Source: Aminobacter carboxidus (GTDB lineage: Bacteria; Pseudomonadota; Alphaproteobacteria; Rhizobiales; Rhizobiaceae). Taken from it: a DNA stretch of 64,000 nucleotides. Below are positions 8,909 to 18,293 of this stretch, piece by piece. The DNA lies in NCBI RefSeq assembly GCF_014863355.1, contig NZ_JACZEP010000001.1:1178001-1242000 (forward strand), read 5' to 3'. The position numbers and the translations under genes were made by a program. A model generated the notes under the pieces. The model saw only the letters and a list, made by a program, of their open reading frames with translations, was not told the DNA's origin and did not search any database. Every line of letters begins with the position of its first letter. Positions within the stretch are counted from its first letter, which is position 1.

Positions 8909-10288
8909 GTGTCGTTTTTCCGTAAAAGTGTGTTTGCCGTAGCCTTGGTCTCCGCGACGGCGCTTTCGCCGCTGTCGGCCTCCGCGGAAACGATCCTCGG
9001 AGCTTTGGCAAAGGCCTATCAGAACAATTCCACTCTCAATTCGGCCCGCGCGGGTGTGCGCGTCACCGATGAAGGCGTGGCGATCGCCAAGTCGGGCTGG
9101 CGCCCGACGATCAATGGCTCTGCCAGTATCGACTATTCGACGACGCGGCGGGACTCCACGAGCCATCTGACGACCGGCTCGTTCGGCATCGAGATCAAGC
9201 AGTCGTTGTTCGACGGTTTCCAGACCAAGAACAATGTCGCTGCTGCCGAAGCGCGTGTACGCGCCCAGAACCAGAGCCTGCGCAACACCGAGCAGAACAT
9301 CCTGTTCGATGCGGCCAGCGCCTATATGGACGTGATCCGCGACCGCCAGATCGCCGCGCTGCGGGAACGCAATCTGCAGTTCCTTGGCGAGCAGGTTCGC
9401 GCTGCGCGCTCGCGCTTCGACGTGGGTGAGGGCACCCGTACTGACGTGGCGCAGGCCGATGCCTCGCGTTCGGCGGCACTGGCGCAACTGGCCGCGGCCC
9501 GCGCTGCGGCTCTGTCCAGCGCTGCCACTTATCGCAAGCTCGTCGGCGAGGAGCCGAAGAACCTGAAGGGAGCAGCGCCGCTCGCCAAGCTTCTGCCCAA
9601 GAGCCTCGATAGTGCGGCCGCCCTGGCGGCTGAACAGCATCCGGCGATCCAGGCCACCGAGCATCTGGCCGACGCTGCGGGCTTTTCGGTGAAATCGGCC
9701 GAGGGCGCACTGCTGCCGCAGGTGTCGGCATCGGCGGGGATTTCCCAGACGCATCGCGACAATTCGCCCAACAGCATCACTTCGCCGGACGGCTGGACGA
9801 CTTCGGCCAACATCGGCGCCACGCTTGTAGTGCCGATCTATCAGGGCGGCCGTGCGTCGGCGACAGTGCGCCAGTCCAAGGAGTCGCTTGGCCAGGCCCG
9901 CATCGAAATCGACGTCAATCGTGACCTGGTCCGCCAGGCGGTAACCTCCGCCTGGACGCAGTACACCGCAGCACGTGAAGCGGTGGCGGCGAACCGCGAA
10001 GTGATTTCGGCAGCCCAGCTGGCGCTCAACGGCGTCATCGAGGAGCGCAATGTCGGTCAGCGCACGACACTCGACGTGCTCAATTCGCAGCGCGACGTCA
10101 TCGACGCCCAGATCAACCTGGCGACCGCCGAGCGCGATGTCGTGGTGGCGAGCTACGCAATCCTGTCGGCTGCCGGCTATCTCTCGGTCGAGCGGCTCAA
10201 CCTGCAGGTCACCAAGTACAAGCCGGAAGAGCACTACAACGCCGTCAAGGACAAGTGGATCGGTCTCCGGACCCCGGACGGCCGCTGA
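8909..10288 (+). CDS. tolC: TolC family outer membrane channel protein
   Basis: Outer membrane exit duct of type I secretion and tripartite efflux systems. 459 residues. A Sec signal peptide (SVFAVALVSATALSPLSASA, cut near residue 26) is followed by the duplicated helical and beta repeats of the family; examples are GVAIAKSGWRPTINGSASI in the first half and AEGALLPQVSASAGISQ in the second. GTG start with GAGGG seven bases upstream. A terminator follows at 10312. No inner membrane partners lie beside it, as is common for a shared TolC. Confidence 0.92.
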   Translation: MSFFRKSVFAVALVSATALSPLSASAETILGALAKAYQNNSTLNSARAGVRVTDEGVAIAKSGWRPTINGSASIDYSTTRRDSTSHLTTGSFGIEIKQSLFDGFQTKNNVAAAEARVRAQNQSLRNTEQNILFDAASAYMDVIRDRQIAALRERNLQFLGEQVRAARSRFDVGEGTRTDVAQADASRSAALAQLAAARAAALSSAATYRKLVGEEPKNLKGAAPLAKLLPKSLDSAAALAAEQHPAIQATEHLADAAGFSVKSAEGALLPQVSASAGISQTHRDNSPNSITSPDGWTTSANIGATLVVPIYQGGRASATVRQSKESLGQARIEIDVNRDLVRQAVTSAWTQYTAAREAVAANREVISAAQLALNGVIEERNVGQRTTLDVLNSQRDVIDAQINLATAERDVVVASYAILSAAGYLSVERLNLQVTKYKPEEHYNAVKDKWIGLRTPDGR

Positions 10289-10311
10289 GCTTCAGCGGCT
10301 ACTGAATCAGG

Positions 10312-10346
10312 CGGGTGCCTGCTCCGATGGAGCTGGCGCCCGTTTT
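10312..10346 (+). terminator. Rho-independent terminator after tolC
   Basis: CGGGTGCC (10312-10319) pairs with GGCGCCCG (10335-10342) with one G-T pair, followed by TTTTCGTTTT. Confidence 0.7.
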
Positions 10347-10517
10347 CGTTTTGCCGACCAAGTAGAAGTCGCCGGAACACTGTATTCTGTTGAAATCGCC
10401 GGGGGTGCCCGATTGGGGATTCTCTAAGGGGAATCAGTCAGCTACGCTTGGGCTCTGATTCGAAGCCCGTTTTGGCGGGCTCATTTGTATCCTGTCACAA
10501 AGGCGGCGGATGTGACG

Positions 10518-11282
10518 ATGGCCCAGGCTAGCAGCGCTCAGCGCGAACCCTCGATGGAAGAGATACTCGCTTCCATCCGCAGGATCATCGAAGACAACGA
10601 CACCGGACGCCGTCCGGCCGTCGACTTCGAGCAGATGCGGCCGGAACCTGAAGACGACCGCAGTGAACGCAACATCATCGAAGTCGAAGCATTCCGGGCC
10701 GAGTTCCAGGCACCGAAGCCCGCTGAAGCTAAGCCGCTCGAAGTGACGCCCGCAACTGCCAAGCTCGAAACCGTCCGACGTGACGAGCCTGCCTCCGCGC
10801 GTTGGCCGTCGGCGGAGCCGAAGGCGTCGTCCGTCGCGGCAATGCCTTTGCGGGCGCCCGTTGCCGAGACGCCAGCACCGGCACCTGTTGTCGAAGCGCC
10901 GGCAGCACAGCGCGCCTCGGCGGCAAGCTGGGCGCCGCAGTCGACCATTGCGGTGGAGCAGATGGAGCGCCTGGCCGGCCCAGTGCGCGAGGCCGAAAAG
11001 GTCGAGCCACAAGTTGCGGCACCCGCTGCGGAACCCGTTGTCGTCGAAGAGACGCTGGCGCCCAAGTCGGCGATCATTTCGGAGCAGGCCGGCCGCCAGG
11101 TTTCAGCGGCCTTTGGCGAGCTCAACGACGCTTATGCGGCGCGCAGCCGCAAGTCGTTCGACGACATCGCCACCGAGATGCTGCGGCCGATGCTGCAGGA
11201 CTGGCTCGACAACAACCTGCCGACGCTGGTCGAACGGCTGGTACGCGAAGAGATTGAACGCGTGGCGCGCGGCGCGCAGTGA
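10518..11282 (+). CDS. popZ: Polar organizing protein PopZ (DUF2497)
   Basis: Pole-organising scaffold of alphaproteobacteria that multimerises at a cell pole and anchors the centromere and cell-cycle proteins. 254 residues with the two family ends: N-terminal PSMEEILASIRRIIEDN for partner binding, and C-terminal helices DWLDNNLPTLVERLVREEI for oligomerisation. They are joined by a long Pro/Ala/Glu-rich disordered linker. ATG 10518 gives the family N-terminus; an in-frame TTG at 10485 would only add 11 unlike residues. It lies between tolC and valS, with its own terminator at 11306. Confidence 0.9.
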   Translation: MAQASSAQREPSMEEILASIRRIIEDNDTGRRPAVDFEQMRPEPEDDRSERNIIEVEAFRAEFQAPKPAEAKPLEVTPATAKLETVRRDEPASARWPSAEPKASSVAAMPLRAPVAETPAPAPVVEAPAAQRASAASWAPQSTIAVEQMERLAGPVREAEKVEPQVAAPAAEPVVVEETLAPKSAIISEQAGRQVSAAFGELNDAYAARSRKSFDDIATEMLRPMLQDWLDNNLPTLVERLVREEIERVARGAQ

Positions 11283-11305
11283 TTTCGGCTCTGCCGACAT
11301 GAAAG

Positions 11306-11327
11306 CGCCGCCTTCGGGCGGCGTTTT
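11306..11327 (+). terminator. Rho-independent terminator after popZ
   Basis: CGCCGCC, loop TTCG, GGCGGCG, then TTTTCGTTT. Confidence 0.85.
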
Positions 11328-11422
11328 CGTTTCCGGCTGCGGCTGGCCGCGCTGTTGACTTGGCCGCACCCATCCGATTTACACCGGACCAACAAATCCG
11401 GACCAAAACGGAACCAATTCCG

Positions 11423-14206
11423 ATGCTTGAGAAGACCTACGACGCCAAGACCGTCGAACCCAAAATTGCCAAGGCCTGGGAAGATGCCGATGCCTTCAAG
11501 GCGGGCGCTGGCGCTCCCGAGGGTGCCGAACCGTTCACCATCGTCATCCCGCCGCCCAACGTCACCGGTTCGCTGCATATGGGCCATGCGCTGAACAACA
11601 CGTTGCAGGACATCCTCGTTCGCTTCGAACGCATGCGCGGCAAGAACGTGCTGTGGCAGCCGGGCATGGACCATGCCGGTATCGCCACTCAGATGGTCGT
11701 CGAGCGCAAGCTGATGGAAAAGCAGATCCATCGTCGCGACCTGACGCGCGAGCAGTTCGTCGACAAGGTCTGGGAGTGGAAGGACGAGTCCGGCGGCATG
11801 ATCTTCAACCAGCTGAAGCGGCTGGGGGCGTCCTGCGACTGGTCGCGCGAGCGCTTCACCATGGACGAGGGCCTGTCCAAGGCCGTCGTCGAGGTGTTCG
11901 TGACGCTGCACAAGCAGGGCCTGATCTACAAGGACAAGCGCCTTGTGAACTGGGATCCGAAGCTCCTGACCGCGATCTCGGACCTCGAGGTCGAGCAGCA
12001 CGAGATCAACGGCAATCTCTGGCACTTCCGCTACCCGGTCGAAGGCGAGGTCTACGATCCGGAGAACCCTGCTACCTACATCACGGTTGCGACCACGCGG
12101 CCCGAGACGATGCTCGGCGATACCGCCGTTGCCGTCCATCCCGAAGACGAGCGTTATGCAGCACTCGTCGGTAAGAACGTCATCCTGCCGATCGTCGGGC
12201 GCAAGATCCCCATCGTCGCCGATGAATATTCCGATCCGGAAAAGGGTTCGGGCGCGGTCAAGATCACGCCGGCGCACGACTTCAACGACTTCGAGGTCGG
12301 CAAGCGCCACAACCTGCCGCAGATCAACATCCTGACCATCGAAGCCAACATCAACATCGTCGACAACGACGAGTTCCTGGAAGGCGTCGAACGTACCGAA
12401 ATGCGCGATGGCGTGTGGGCACAGTTGCATGGCCTCGACCGGTTCGCTGCGCGCAAGCTCGTCGTCCAGATCATGGAAGAGGGCGGTTTCCTCGACAAGA
12501 TCGAGCCGCACAAGCACATGGTGCCGCATGGCGACCGCGGCGGCGTGCCGATCGAACCCTTCCTGACCGACCAGTGGTATGTCAACGCGGCCGAAATGGC
12601 CAAGCCCGCGCTGCGCTCGGTGCGCGAGGGGCGCACCAACTTCGTGCCCAAGAACTGGGAGAAGACCTACTTCGACTGGATGGAGAACATCCAGCCCTGG
12701 TGCGTGTCGCGCCAGCTGTGGTGGGGTCACCAGATCCCGGCCTGGTATGGCCCCGACGGCCAGGTCTTTGTCGAACGCAGCGAAGAAGAAGCGCTCGATG
12801 CGGCCGTGCAGCACTACCTGGCCCTTGAAGGCCCGTGGAAGGCATGGGTCGAGGAGCGCCTCGAGAATTTCGAGCCTGGCAAGATCCTGACCCGCGACGA
12901 GGATGTGCTCGACACCTGGTTCTCGTCGGCGCTGTGGCCGTTCTCGACGCTCGGCTGGCCCGACAAGACGCCGGAGCTCGACACCTATTACCAGACCGAC
13001 GTGCTGGTGACCGGTTTCGACATCATCTTCTTCTGGGTTGCCCGCATGATGATGATGGGCCTGCATTTCATGGAAGAAGAGCCGTTCCACACGGTCTACG
13101 TCCATGCGCTGGTTCGCGACAAGAACGGCCAGAAGATGTCGAAGTCCAAGGGCAACGTCATCGACCCGCTCGAACTGATCGACGAGTATGGCGCCGACGC
13201 GCTGCGTTTCACGCTGGCGATCATGGCAGCGCAGGGGCGCGACGTGAAGCTCGATCCGGCGCGCATCGCTGGCTACCGCAATTTCGGCACCAAGCTGTGG
13301 AATGCCACGCGCTTTGCCGAGATGAACGGTGTTGCGCGCAATGACGCGTTCTGGCTCAACGATGCCAAGCTGACGGTCAACCGCTGGATCCTGACCGAAC
13401 TGACCCGCGCGACGCGTGAGGTGACGGCGGCGATCACCACCTACCGCTTCAACGAAGCGGCGGGCGCTGCCTATCGCTTCGTCTGGAACACCTTCTGCGA
13501 CTGGTACCTCGAACTGCTCAAGCCGATCTTCATGGGCGACGACGAGGCTGCCAAGACGGAAAGCCAGGCGGTCGCGGCCTTCGTGCTCGACGAGATCTAC
13601 AAGCTGCTGCATCCGATGATGCCGTTCATGACCGAGGAGCTGTGGGCGCACACAGCGGGCGAGGGCAAGGAGCGCACGTCGCTTCTGTGCCATGCCGCCT
13701 GGCCGGCGCCTGATTTCGAGGACGTGGATGCGGCTGCCGAGATCAACTGGCTGGTCGACTTGGTCTCAGGCATTCGCTCGGTGCGCTCGGAGATGAACGT
13801 GCCGCCGGCAGCGATCGCGCCGCTGGTCTTCGTCGGCGCCAACGACGAGACGCTGGAGCGTCTGAAGCGTCACAATTCGGCGATTGCGCGCCTGGCCCGT
13901 GTCGGCGAGATCACCCATGAGGCGGCCGCACCCAAAGGCGCTGCGCAGATCGTTGCCGGCGAGGCCACGGCCTGCCTGCCGCTCGGCAGCTTGATCGATC
14001 TGTCCGCGGAAGCGGCGCGCCTGCAAAAGGAGCTCGCCAAGACGACCGAGGAGATCGCCCGGCTGCACAAGAAGCTGTCGAACGAGAAGTTCGTGGCTTC
14101 GGCGCCCGAGGAGATTGTTGCGGCCGAGCGCGAAAAGCTCGAGGACTACCGCCGGACGCAGGAAAAACTCGACACCGCGCTGTCGCGCGTGCGCGACGCC
14201 GGCTGA
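11423..14206 (+). CDS. valS: Valyl-tRNA synthetase
   Basis: Class I aminoacyl-tRNA synthetase that charges tRNA-Val and edits mischarged threonine. 927 residues. The HIGH signature is HMGH at 52-55 ([13 protein letters not shown]) and KMSKS is at 571-575. Between them lie the CP1 editing region ([17 protein letters not shown]) and the [13 protein letters not shown] motif. The C-terminus has the ValS coiled-coil arm ([18 protein letters not shown]). ATG 11423 gives the usual MLEKTYD start; an in-frame TTG at 11360 is less likely. A strong terminator follows. Confidence 0.97.
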   Translation: MLEKTYDAKTVEPKIAKAWEDADAFKAGAGAPEGAEPFTIVIPPPNVTGSLHMGHALNNTLQDILVRFERMRGKNVLWQPGMDHAGIATQMVVERKLMEKQIHRRDLTREQFVDKVWEWKDESGGMIFNQLKRLGASCDWSRERFTMDEGLSKAVVEVFVTLHKQGLIYKDKRLVNWDPKLLTAISDLEVEQHEINGNLWHFRYPVEGEVYDPENPATYITVATTRPETMLGDTAVAVHPEDERYAALVGKNVILPIVGRKIPIVADEYSDPEKGSGAVKITPAHDFNDFEVGKRHNLPQINILTIEANINIVDNDEFLEGVERTEMRDGVWAQLHGLDRFAARKLVVQIMEEGGFLDKIEPHKHMVPHGDRGGVPIEPFLTDQWYVNAAEMAKPALRSVREGRTNFVPKNWEKTYFDWMENIQPWCVSRQLWWGHQIPAWYGPDGQVFVERSEEEALDAAVQHYLALEGPWKAWVEERLENFEPGKILTRDEDVLDTWFSSALWPFSTLGWPDKTPELDTYYQTDVLVTGFDIIFFWVARMMMMGLHFMEEEPFHTVYVHALVRDKNGQKMSKSKGNVIDPLELIDEYGADALRFTLAIMAAQGRDVKLDPARIAGYRNFGTKLWNATRFAEMNGVARNDAFWLNDAKLTVNRWILTELTRATREVTAAITTYRFNEAAGAAYRFVWNTFCDWYLELLKPIFMGDDEAAKTESQAVAAFVLDEIYKLLHPMMPFMTEELWAHTAGEGKERTSLLCHAAWPAPDFEDVDAAAEINWLVDLVSGIRSVRSEMNVPPAAIAPLVFVGANDETLERLKRHNSAIARLARVGEITHEAAAPKGAAQIVAGEATACLPLGSLIDLSAEAARLQKELAKTTEEIARLHKKLSNEKFVASAPEEIVAAEREKLEDYRRTQEKLDTALSRVRDAG

Positions 14207-14219
14207 CGATTCGAAGCTC

Positions 14220-14254
14220 AAAACCTGCCGCGCGATGACGTCGCGGCAGGTTTT
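14220..14254 (+). terminator. Rho-independent terminator after valS
   Basis: A 13-base perfect stem, AAAACCTGCCGCG (14220-14232) with CGCGGCAGGTTTT (14242-14254). Because both ends are A/T-rich it could act on either strand. Confidence 0.9.
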
Positions 14255-14346
14255 GCTTGTGCTGCCAGAAATGGCATGTCGCTGCGTAAATTGTGGCCAA
14301 TGTAACTATTTTGCGCCCGATTGTTGCCATAATGTAACAAGCCTCC

Positions 14347-14374
14347 AAAACAGCCCGATTTCGGGCTGTTTTTG
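14347..14374 (+). terminator. Second terminator-like hairpin before the porin gene
   Basis: AACAGCCCGA, a two-base TT loop and TCGGGCTGTT followed by TTT. It lies in the 366-base gap between valS and the FadL-like gene. The rest of that gap shows no gene and no clear promoter. Confidence 0.6.
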
Positions 14375-14572
14375 CATTGGGGATCCGGATTTCCTTGGAA
14401 ATTCAGGATCGATCGGCGCGGATTTGGCTGAAATTGACGTTTGCGTAAGCGGAAGGCGATGGCCCTGCCACGCTGCCGCCGCAGGGCGGCTATTGTTTGC
14501 AAAAAATCAATGTTGCGTGAGCAGGATGAATTCGTTCAATTCTCATCACGAGGCATTCGGGAGAGGACAACC

Positions 14573-15715
14573 ATGAACATTTCGCGTCTCAAAGCGCTGC
14601 TGGGGGCAACGGCGCTGACGATCGTTGCGGCAGGCGCAGCTCAGGCCGGCGGCTTTTCGCGCGGCACGGCCGATACGGATATCCTGTTTGAGCAGGGCAA
14701 TTTTAACCTGCGGACCAGCGTTGTCGTGGTCAAGCCGAACCGCGAATTCACTGTCAATCCTTATCCGGATGGGACGGGTTACAACTTTGCGGACACCTAT
14801 GTCGTCCCTTCGGCTGCGGTGAAGTTCAAGTTTTTCGACCAGCTTTCCTGCGCGGGAACAGTGAGCCAGCCTTATGGCGGTGGCGTCACCTATCGTGCCC
14901 CGGGCAATGGAACGCTGGCGAAGCTCGAAGAAGATTTTACGGTCACGGAATACGGCGCCACCTGCGCCTTCAAGTATGACCTGGGCAAGGGAAGCCTATC
15001 GTTCCTCGGCGGGCTTTTTGTCGAAAACGTCGACTACACTCTGCTTGGCGGTAGCGGTACCGTTTCAGTTAAACTGAAGGACAACGATATCGGTTGGCGT
15101 GCTGGACTTGCATACGAAATTCCGGAAATCGCACTGCGCGCTCAGTTGATGTACCGCTCCGGTACCGATGTGGCAGCAGAGGGTACTACCAACGGAGTAC
15201 CAGTTGCGCAGGGCTTTGCGGAGCTTCCCCAGAGCGTTGAGTTGAAGGTTCAGTCCGGCATCGCTCCAGGTTGGCTCGCATACGGTAGCGTGAAGTGGAC
15301 AGACTGGTCGGTGAACGAGCGGCTCTTGCTTGTTCTAAACAAGTTCAATCCCGCTCCCACCACTCGAGTTAATACCTACAATTGGCAGGACGGCTGGACG
15401 GTCACGGGTGGTATTGGCCACGCTTTTACCGATGCGATTTCCGGCACCGTCTTTGCGACCTGGGATCGTGGCGTCGGTACCGGTTGGGATCTCCAGAGCG
15501 ACACCTATACGGTCGGCGCTGGCGTTTCGATGAAGGACAAGATTGGCGGCGAACTCCGCGCGGGCGTTGGGCTTAGCTACCTAACCGCTGTAGAGGAAAC
15601 TCAGTACAATGATGCTTTCGTTCCCAACAGTCCCGATCCGCGCAATGGCTTCAATCGTGCCGTCGGCAACGACTGGTCCGTCGCAGTCTCCGCTGGCTAC
15701 AGCGTGAAGTGGTAA
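14573..15715 (+). CDS. OmpP1/FadL-like outer membrane protein
   Basis: 380-residue beta-barrel protein with a Sec signal peptide (ALLGATALTIVAAGAAQA, cut before GGFSRG near residue 25). The body is rich in alternating aromatic and Gly strands (GSVKWTDWSVNERL, GWTVTGGIGHAFTDAISG) and ends in the typical barrel terminus SAGYSVKW. It resembles rhizobial outer membrane transport proteins of the FadL/OmpP1 family, which take up hydrophobic compounds. It is shorter than E. coli FadL, and the ligand is unknown. GAGAGGACAACC precedes the ATG. It is a single-gene unit with terminator. Codon use at 15050-15400 is somewhat more relaxed than in neighbouring genes. Confidence 0.8.
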   Translation: MNISRLKALLGATALTIVAAGAAQAGGFSRGTADTDILFEQGNFNLRTSVVVVKPNREFTVNPYPDGTGYNFADTYVVPSAAVKFKFFDQLSCAGTVSQPYGGGVTYRAPGNGTLAKLEEDFTVTEYGATCAFKYDLGKGSLSFLGGLFVENVDYTLLGGSGTVSVKLKDNDIGWRAGLAYEIPEIALRAQLMYRSGTDVAAEGTTNGVPVAQGFAELPQSVELKVQSGIAPGWLAYGSVKWTDWSVNERLLLVLNKFNPAPTTRVNTYNWQDGWTVTGGIGHAFTDAISGTVFATWDRGVGTGWDLQSDTYTVGAGVSMKDKIGGELRAGVGLSYLTAVEETQYNDAFVPNSPDPRNGFNRAVGNDWSVAVSAGYSVKW

Positions 15716-15737
15716 CCTCCACAACCTGATCCAGAAC

Positions 15738-15764
15738 AAGCCGGGCCTCGTGCCCGGCTTTTTT
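15738..15764 (+). terminator. Rho-independent terminator after the porin gene
   Basis: AAGCCGGGC (15738-15746), loop CTCGT, GCCCGGCTT (15752-15760), then TTTT. Confidence 0.9.
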
Positions 15765-16424
15765 GTGCCTGGGCTGCTGGACTGCTCGTTTGCCTTTTGG
15801 AAACCATGGCGCGGCAAGTCGGCAACAGTTGTGACGAATCGGCAACACTTTTTAATCAAGCTATCGGCTAATGAACATGACGGGGACATTGCCAATTTCC
15901 CGCCATAAACCCGGCGCACCTCGAATGGGTCTTCGGACCAGCGCCCGGTTGCGGCAGGCTGGCAATGAACCAACAGCAAGGCCGCGATGTTGCGGCAGGA
16001 ACAGAAATGAACGCCAAGGCGACCTTCATGGCCAAGCTGCCCAGCCGTCGAAAGACGGCCGCATCGGCCATTGGACGCCGCTTTTCCTGCCATGCTCTGA
16101 GTGTTCGCTTCGCCGGCGGAAGTATTGGCGCCATCACACACTCCCGGGCGACGTCCGCGCAGTTGGCCGCCGATCACGATTTCTTGCAGGGCCTTGGCCG
16201 TAGTTTGGTCGAAAACAACGCGCATCTTGATGTGATCGATGTCGTGGACTTGGCGCCGATGGCCGCAGAGGCTGATCTGGCGCGGTTCGACTGCGAAAGC
16301 GTGGAGAGGGCGAAAGAATGGAATCCGGGTCCGGCTGATCAGTCGGGCGCGATGTGGAATTGTGCCCGAGCCGCATGGCGAGGGCACGGTCACCCACCGA
16401 GGTGGGCGAGAGAAACGAACTGCT
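15765..16424. other. 660-base region before exoR without a supported gene
   Basis: Long open frames exist on both strands (15965-16438 plus; 15581-16537 minus), but they overlap the neighbouring genes, lack convincing starts and read like no protein family. I see no transposon ends and no tRNA. The region may hold a long exoR leader, a small RNA or degraded coding sequence; the sequence does not tell which. Confidence 0.5.
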
Positions 16425-17243
16425 ATGCGCATATCTGAGTTGGTAAGAGCATCAGCCTTTTCGGCGCTTGTCGCGGCCTCCCTGTTGGGCGCCGCCGGCG
16501 AAGCGCTGGCGTTCGACGACAAGGTGTTCGACGACAAGACTGGCGTGAAGCCGGAATCAAGCCCTTGGGCGGTGTTCCAGTTCGGCTTTTCCGCCTACAA
16601 GAGCGGTCACAAGGACCAGGCCGTCGAAGCCTATCGCTACGCTGCCGAAAACGGCCAGATCGGTGCCACCTGGAAGCTCGCGCGCATGTATGCCGAAGGC
16701 GACGGCGTTGCCCAGAACGACTATGAGGCGTTCAAGTTCTTCACCGAGATTGCCGAACAGGACGTCGAGCCCGGCTCGCCCGAGGAGAGCTATGTCTCCG
16801 ACGCGCTGGTGGCGCTCGGCGGCTATATGAAACATGGCATTCCCGGCAGCCCGGTGTCGGCCAACCCGGTCGCCGCGCAGGAATATTACATGCGCGCGGC
16901 CGCCAATTACCGCAATGCCAACGCCCAGTACGAGATGGGCAAGATGTTCCTCAAGGGGGACGGTGGCGTGAAGGCTTCGGTCAAGCAGGCCGGCCGTTGG
17001 CTGCAGCTTGCGGCTGAAAAGGGCCATGCAGGCGCGCAGGCGACGCTTGGCAACTTGCTGTTTGAGAGCGGCAAGGTGGTACGTGGCCTCGCCATGATGA
17101 CGGCAGCGCTCGAGCGCGCCCAACCTTCCGACCAGCCCTGGATCCGCGGCATGCAGGAAGAGGCGTTTGCCCTTGCCGACGAATCCGATCGCCGCACCGC
17201 GATCTCGCTCGCCGAAGACATCCTGACCAAGGGCAACCAGTAG
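16425..17243 (+). CDS. exoR: ExoR-type periplasmic regulator with Sel1 repeats
   Basis: Periplasmic repressor of the ExoS-ChvI two-component system in rhizobia, where it governs succinoglycan, motility and acid or host responses. 272 residues, matching Sinorhizobium ExoR. The signal peptide (ASAFSALVAASLLGAAGEALA) is cut near residue 29, before FDDKVFDDK. Sel1-like TPR repeats follow (YRYAAENGQIGATWKLARMY, MGKMFLKGDGGVKASV, LQLAAEKGHAGAQATLGNL). The start at 16425 gives the signal peptide; an upstream frame to 16239 does not look coding. exoS and chvI are not in the window. It is convergent with xthA. Confidence 0.93.
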   Translation: MRISELVRASAFSALVAASLLGAAGEALAFDDKVFDDKTGVKPESSPWAVFQFGFSAYKSGHKDQAVEAYRYAAENGQIGATWKLARMYAEGDGVAQNDYEAFKFFTEIAEQDVEPGSPEESYVSDALVALGGYMKHGIPGSPVSANPVAAQEYYMRAAANYRNANAQYEMGKMFLKGDGGVKASVKQAGRWLQLAAEKGHAGAQATLGNLLFESGKVVRGLAMMTAALERAQPSDQPWIRGMQEEAFALADESDRRTAISLAEDILTKGNQ

Positions 17244-17363
17244 GCGGCGCGATTGCTGCGGCTGGAATGCATGCGCCCGTCTGCGAGACCGCCATGGGCG
17301 CCGCCCGTTAATTTCCTGAAGATGATGTTGTAAGCGCGCCAGAGCCGAAGCTCTGGCAGTGCC

Positions 17364-18155
17364 TCATGCCGCCTGAAGGTTGAGGTCGATAGCCACCGGC
17401 ACGTGGTCCGACGGCTTTTCCCAGGCGCGCACGTGTTTTTCGATTGTCGCCGAAGCAAAGCGGTTCGCGGCTTCGGGCGACAACAGCAGGTGATCGATGC
17501 GGATGCCGTTGTTCTTCTGCCAGGCGCCGGCCTGGTAATCCCAAAAGGTGTAGACGTCACGCTGGTCGGTCACCGAACGTACGGCCTCGGTGAAGCCGAG
17601 GTTCACCAGCCGGCGGAACGCCTGGCGCGTCTCTGGCTGGTACAGCGCGTCGCCCAGCCACATCTCGATGTTGCGGGCGTCGATGGCTTCAGGGATGACG
17701 TTGTAGTCGCCCGCGAGCACCAGCGCCTCTTCCAGCGCCAGACGCTCCGCCGCCCAGCGCTCAAGCCGCGCCATCCATGACAGCTTGTAGGGGAATTTTT
17801 CGGTGCCGACGGGATTACCGTTGGGCAGGTAGAGCGACACGACGCGCAACACGCCGTTGTCGGTCGAGAACACGCCTTCGATGAAGCGCGCCTGCTCGTC
17901 GGCGGCATCGCCCGGCAGGCCGCGATTGACCTCGTCGAAGCGCAGCTTGGACAGGATGGCGACGCCGTTGAAGCCCTTTTGGCCGTGGGTTTCGACATTG
18001 TAGCCGAGCGCTTCGATCTCGAAACGCGGAAAGCCTTCGTCGACCGTCTTGATTTCCTGCAGGCAGACGATGTCCGGGGCGCTTTCCCTAAGCCAATGCA
18101 CCAGGTTTTCGATGCGGGCGCGGACACCATTGATGTTCCAGGTCACGATCTTCAT
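17364..18155 (-). CDS. xthA: Exodeoxyribonuclease III
   Basis: AP endonuclease/3'-5' exonuclease of base excision repair, endonuclease/exonuclease/phosphatase fold. 263 residues. Visible signatures are KIVTWNINGVRAR at the start, the metal ligand Glu34 in CLQEIKT, AGDYNVIP with the catalytic Asp/Asn, and the C-terminal SDHVPV. ATG 18155 (MKIVTWNIN) is the family start; a GTG nine bases upstream adds only three residues. Confidence 0.96.
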   Translation of the reverse strand: MKIVTWNINGVRARIENLVHWLRESAPDIVCLQEIKTVDEGFPRFEIEALGYNVETHGQKGFNGVAILSKLRFDEVNRGLPGDAADEQARFIEGVFSTDNGVLRVVSLYLPNGNPVGTEKFPYKLSWMARLERWAAERLALEEALVLAGDYNVIPEAIDARNIEMWLGDALYQPETRQAFRRLVNLGFTEAVRSVTDQRDVYTFWDYQAGAWQKNNGIRIDHLLLSPEAANRFASATIEKHVRAWEKPSDHVPVAIDLNLQAA

Positions 18156-18293
18156 GAATTTCACGCGATGATTTCAAATAATTCTTGATAGCCTGCACGG
18201 CGGTTCCAGACGATCCTGCACCATCCCTAGGGAGAAGGGAACCGGTCCTCTTCGGCATTCTTCGGACCGGCTGGCAAAAGGGGAACAAATGCC

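Noticed and set aside
11132-13693. Open frame of 853 codons on the minus strand
   Set aside because: Antisense shadow of valS and the end of popZ; the composition is typical of a reversed G+C-rich gene.
15581-16537. Open frames on both strands before exoR (15581-16537 minus, 15965-16438 plus)
   Set aside because: They overlap the ends of the porin and exoR genes, have no convincing start and no recognisable family.
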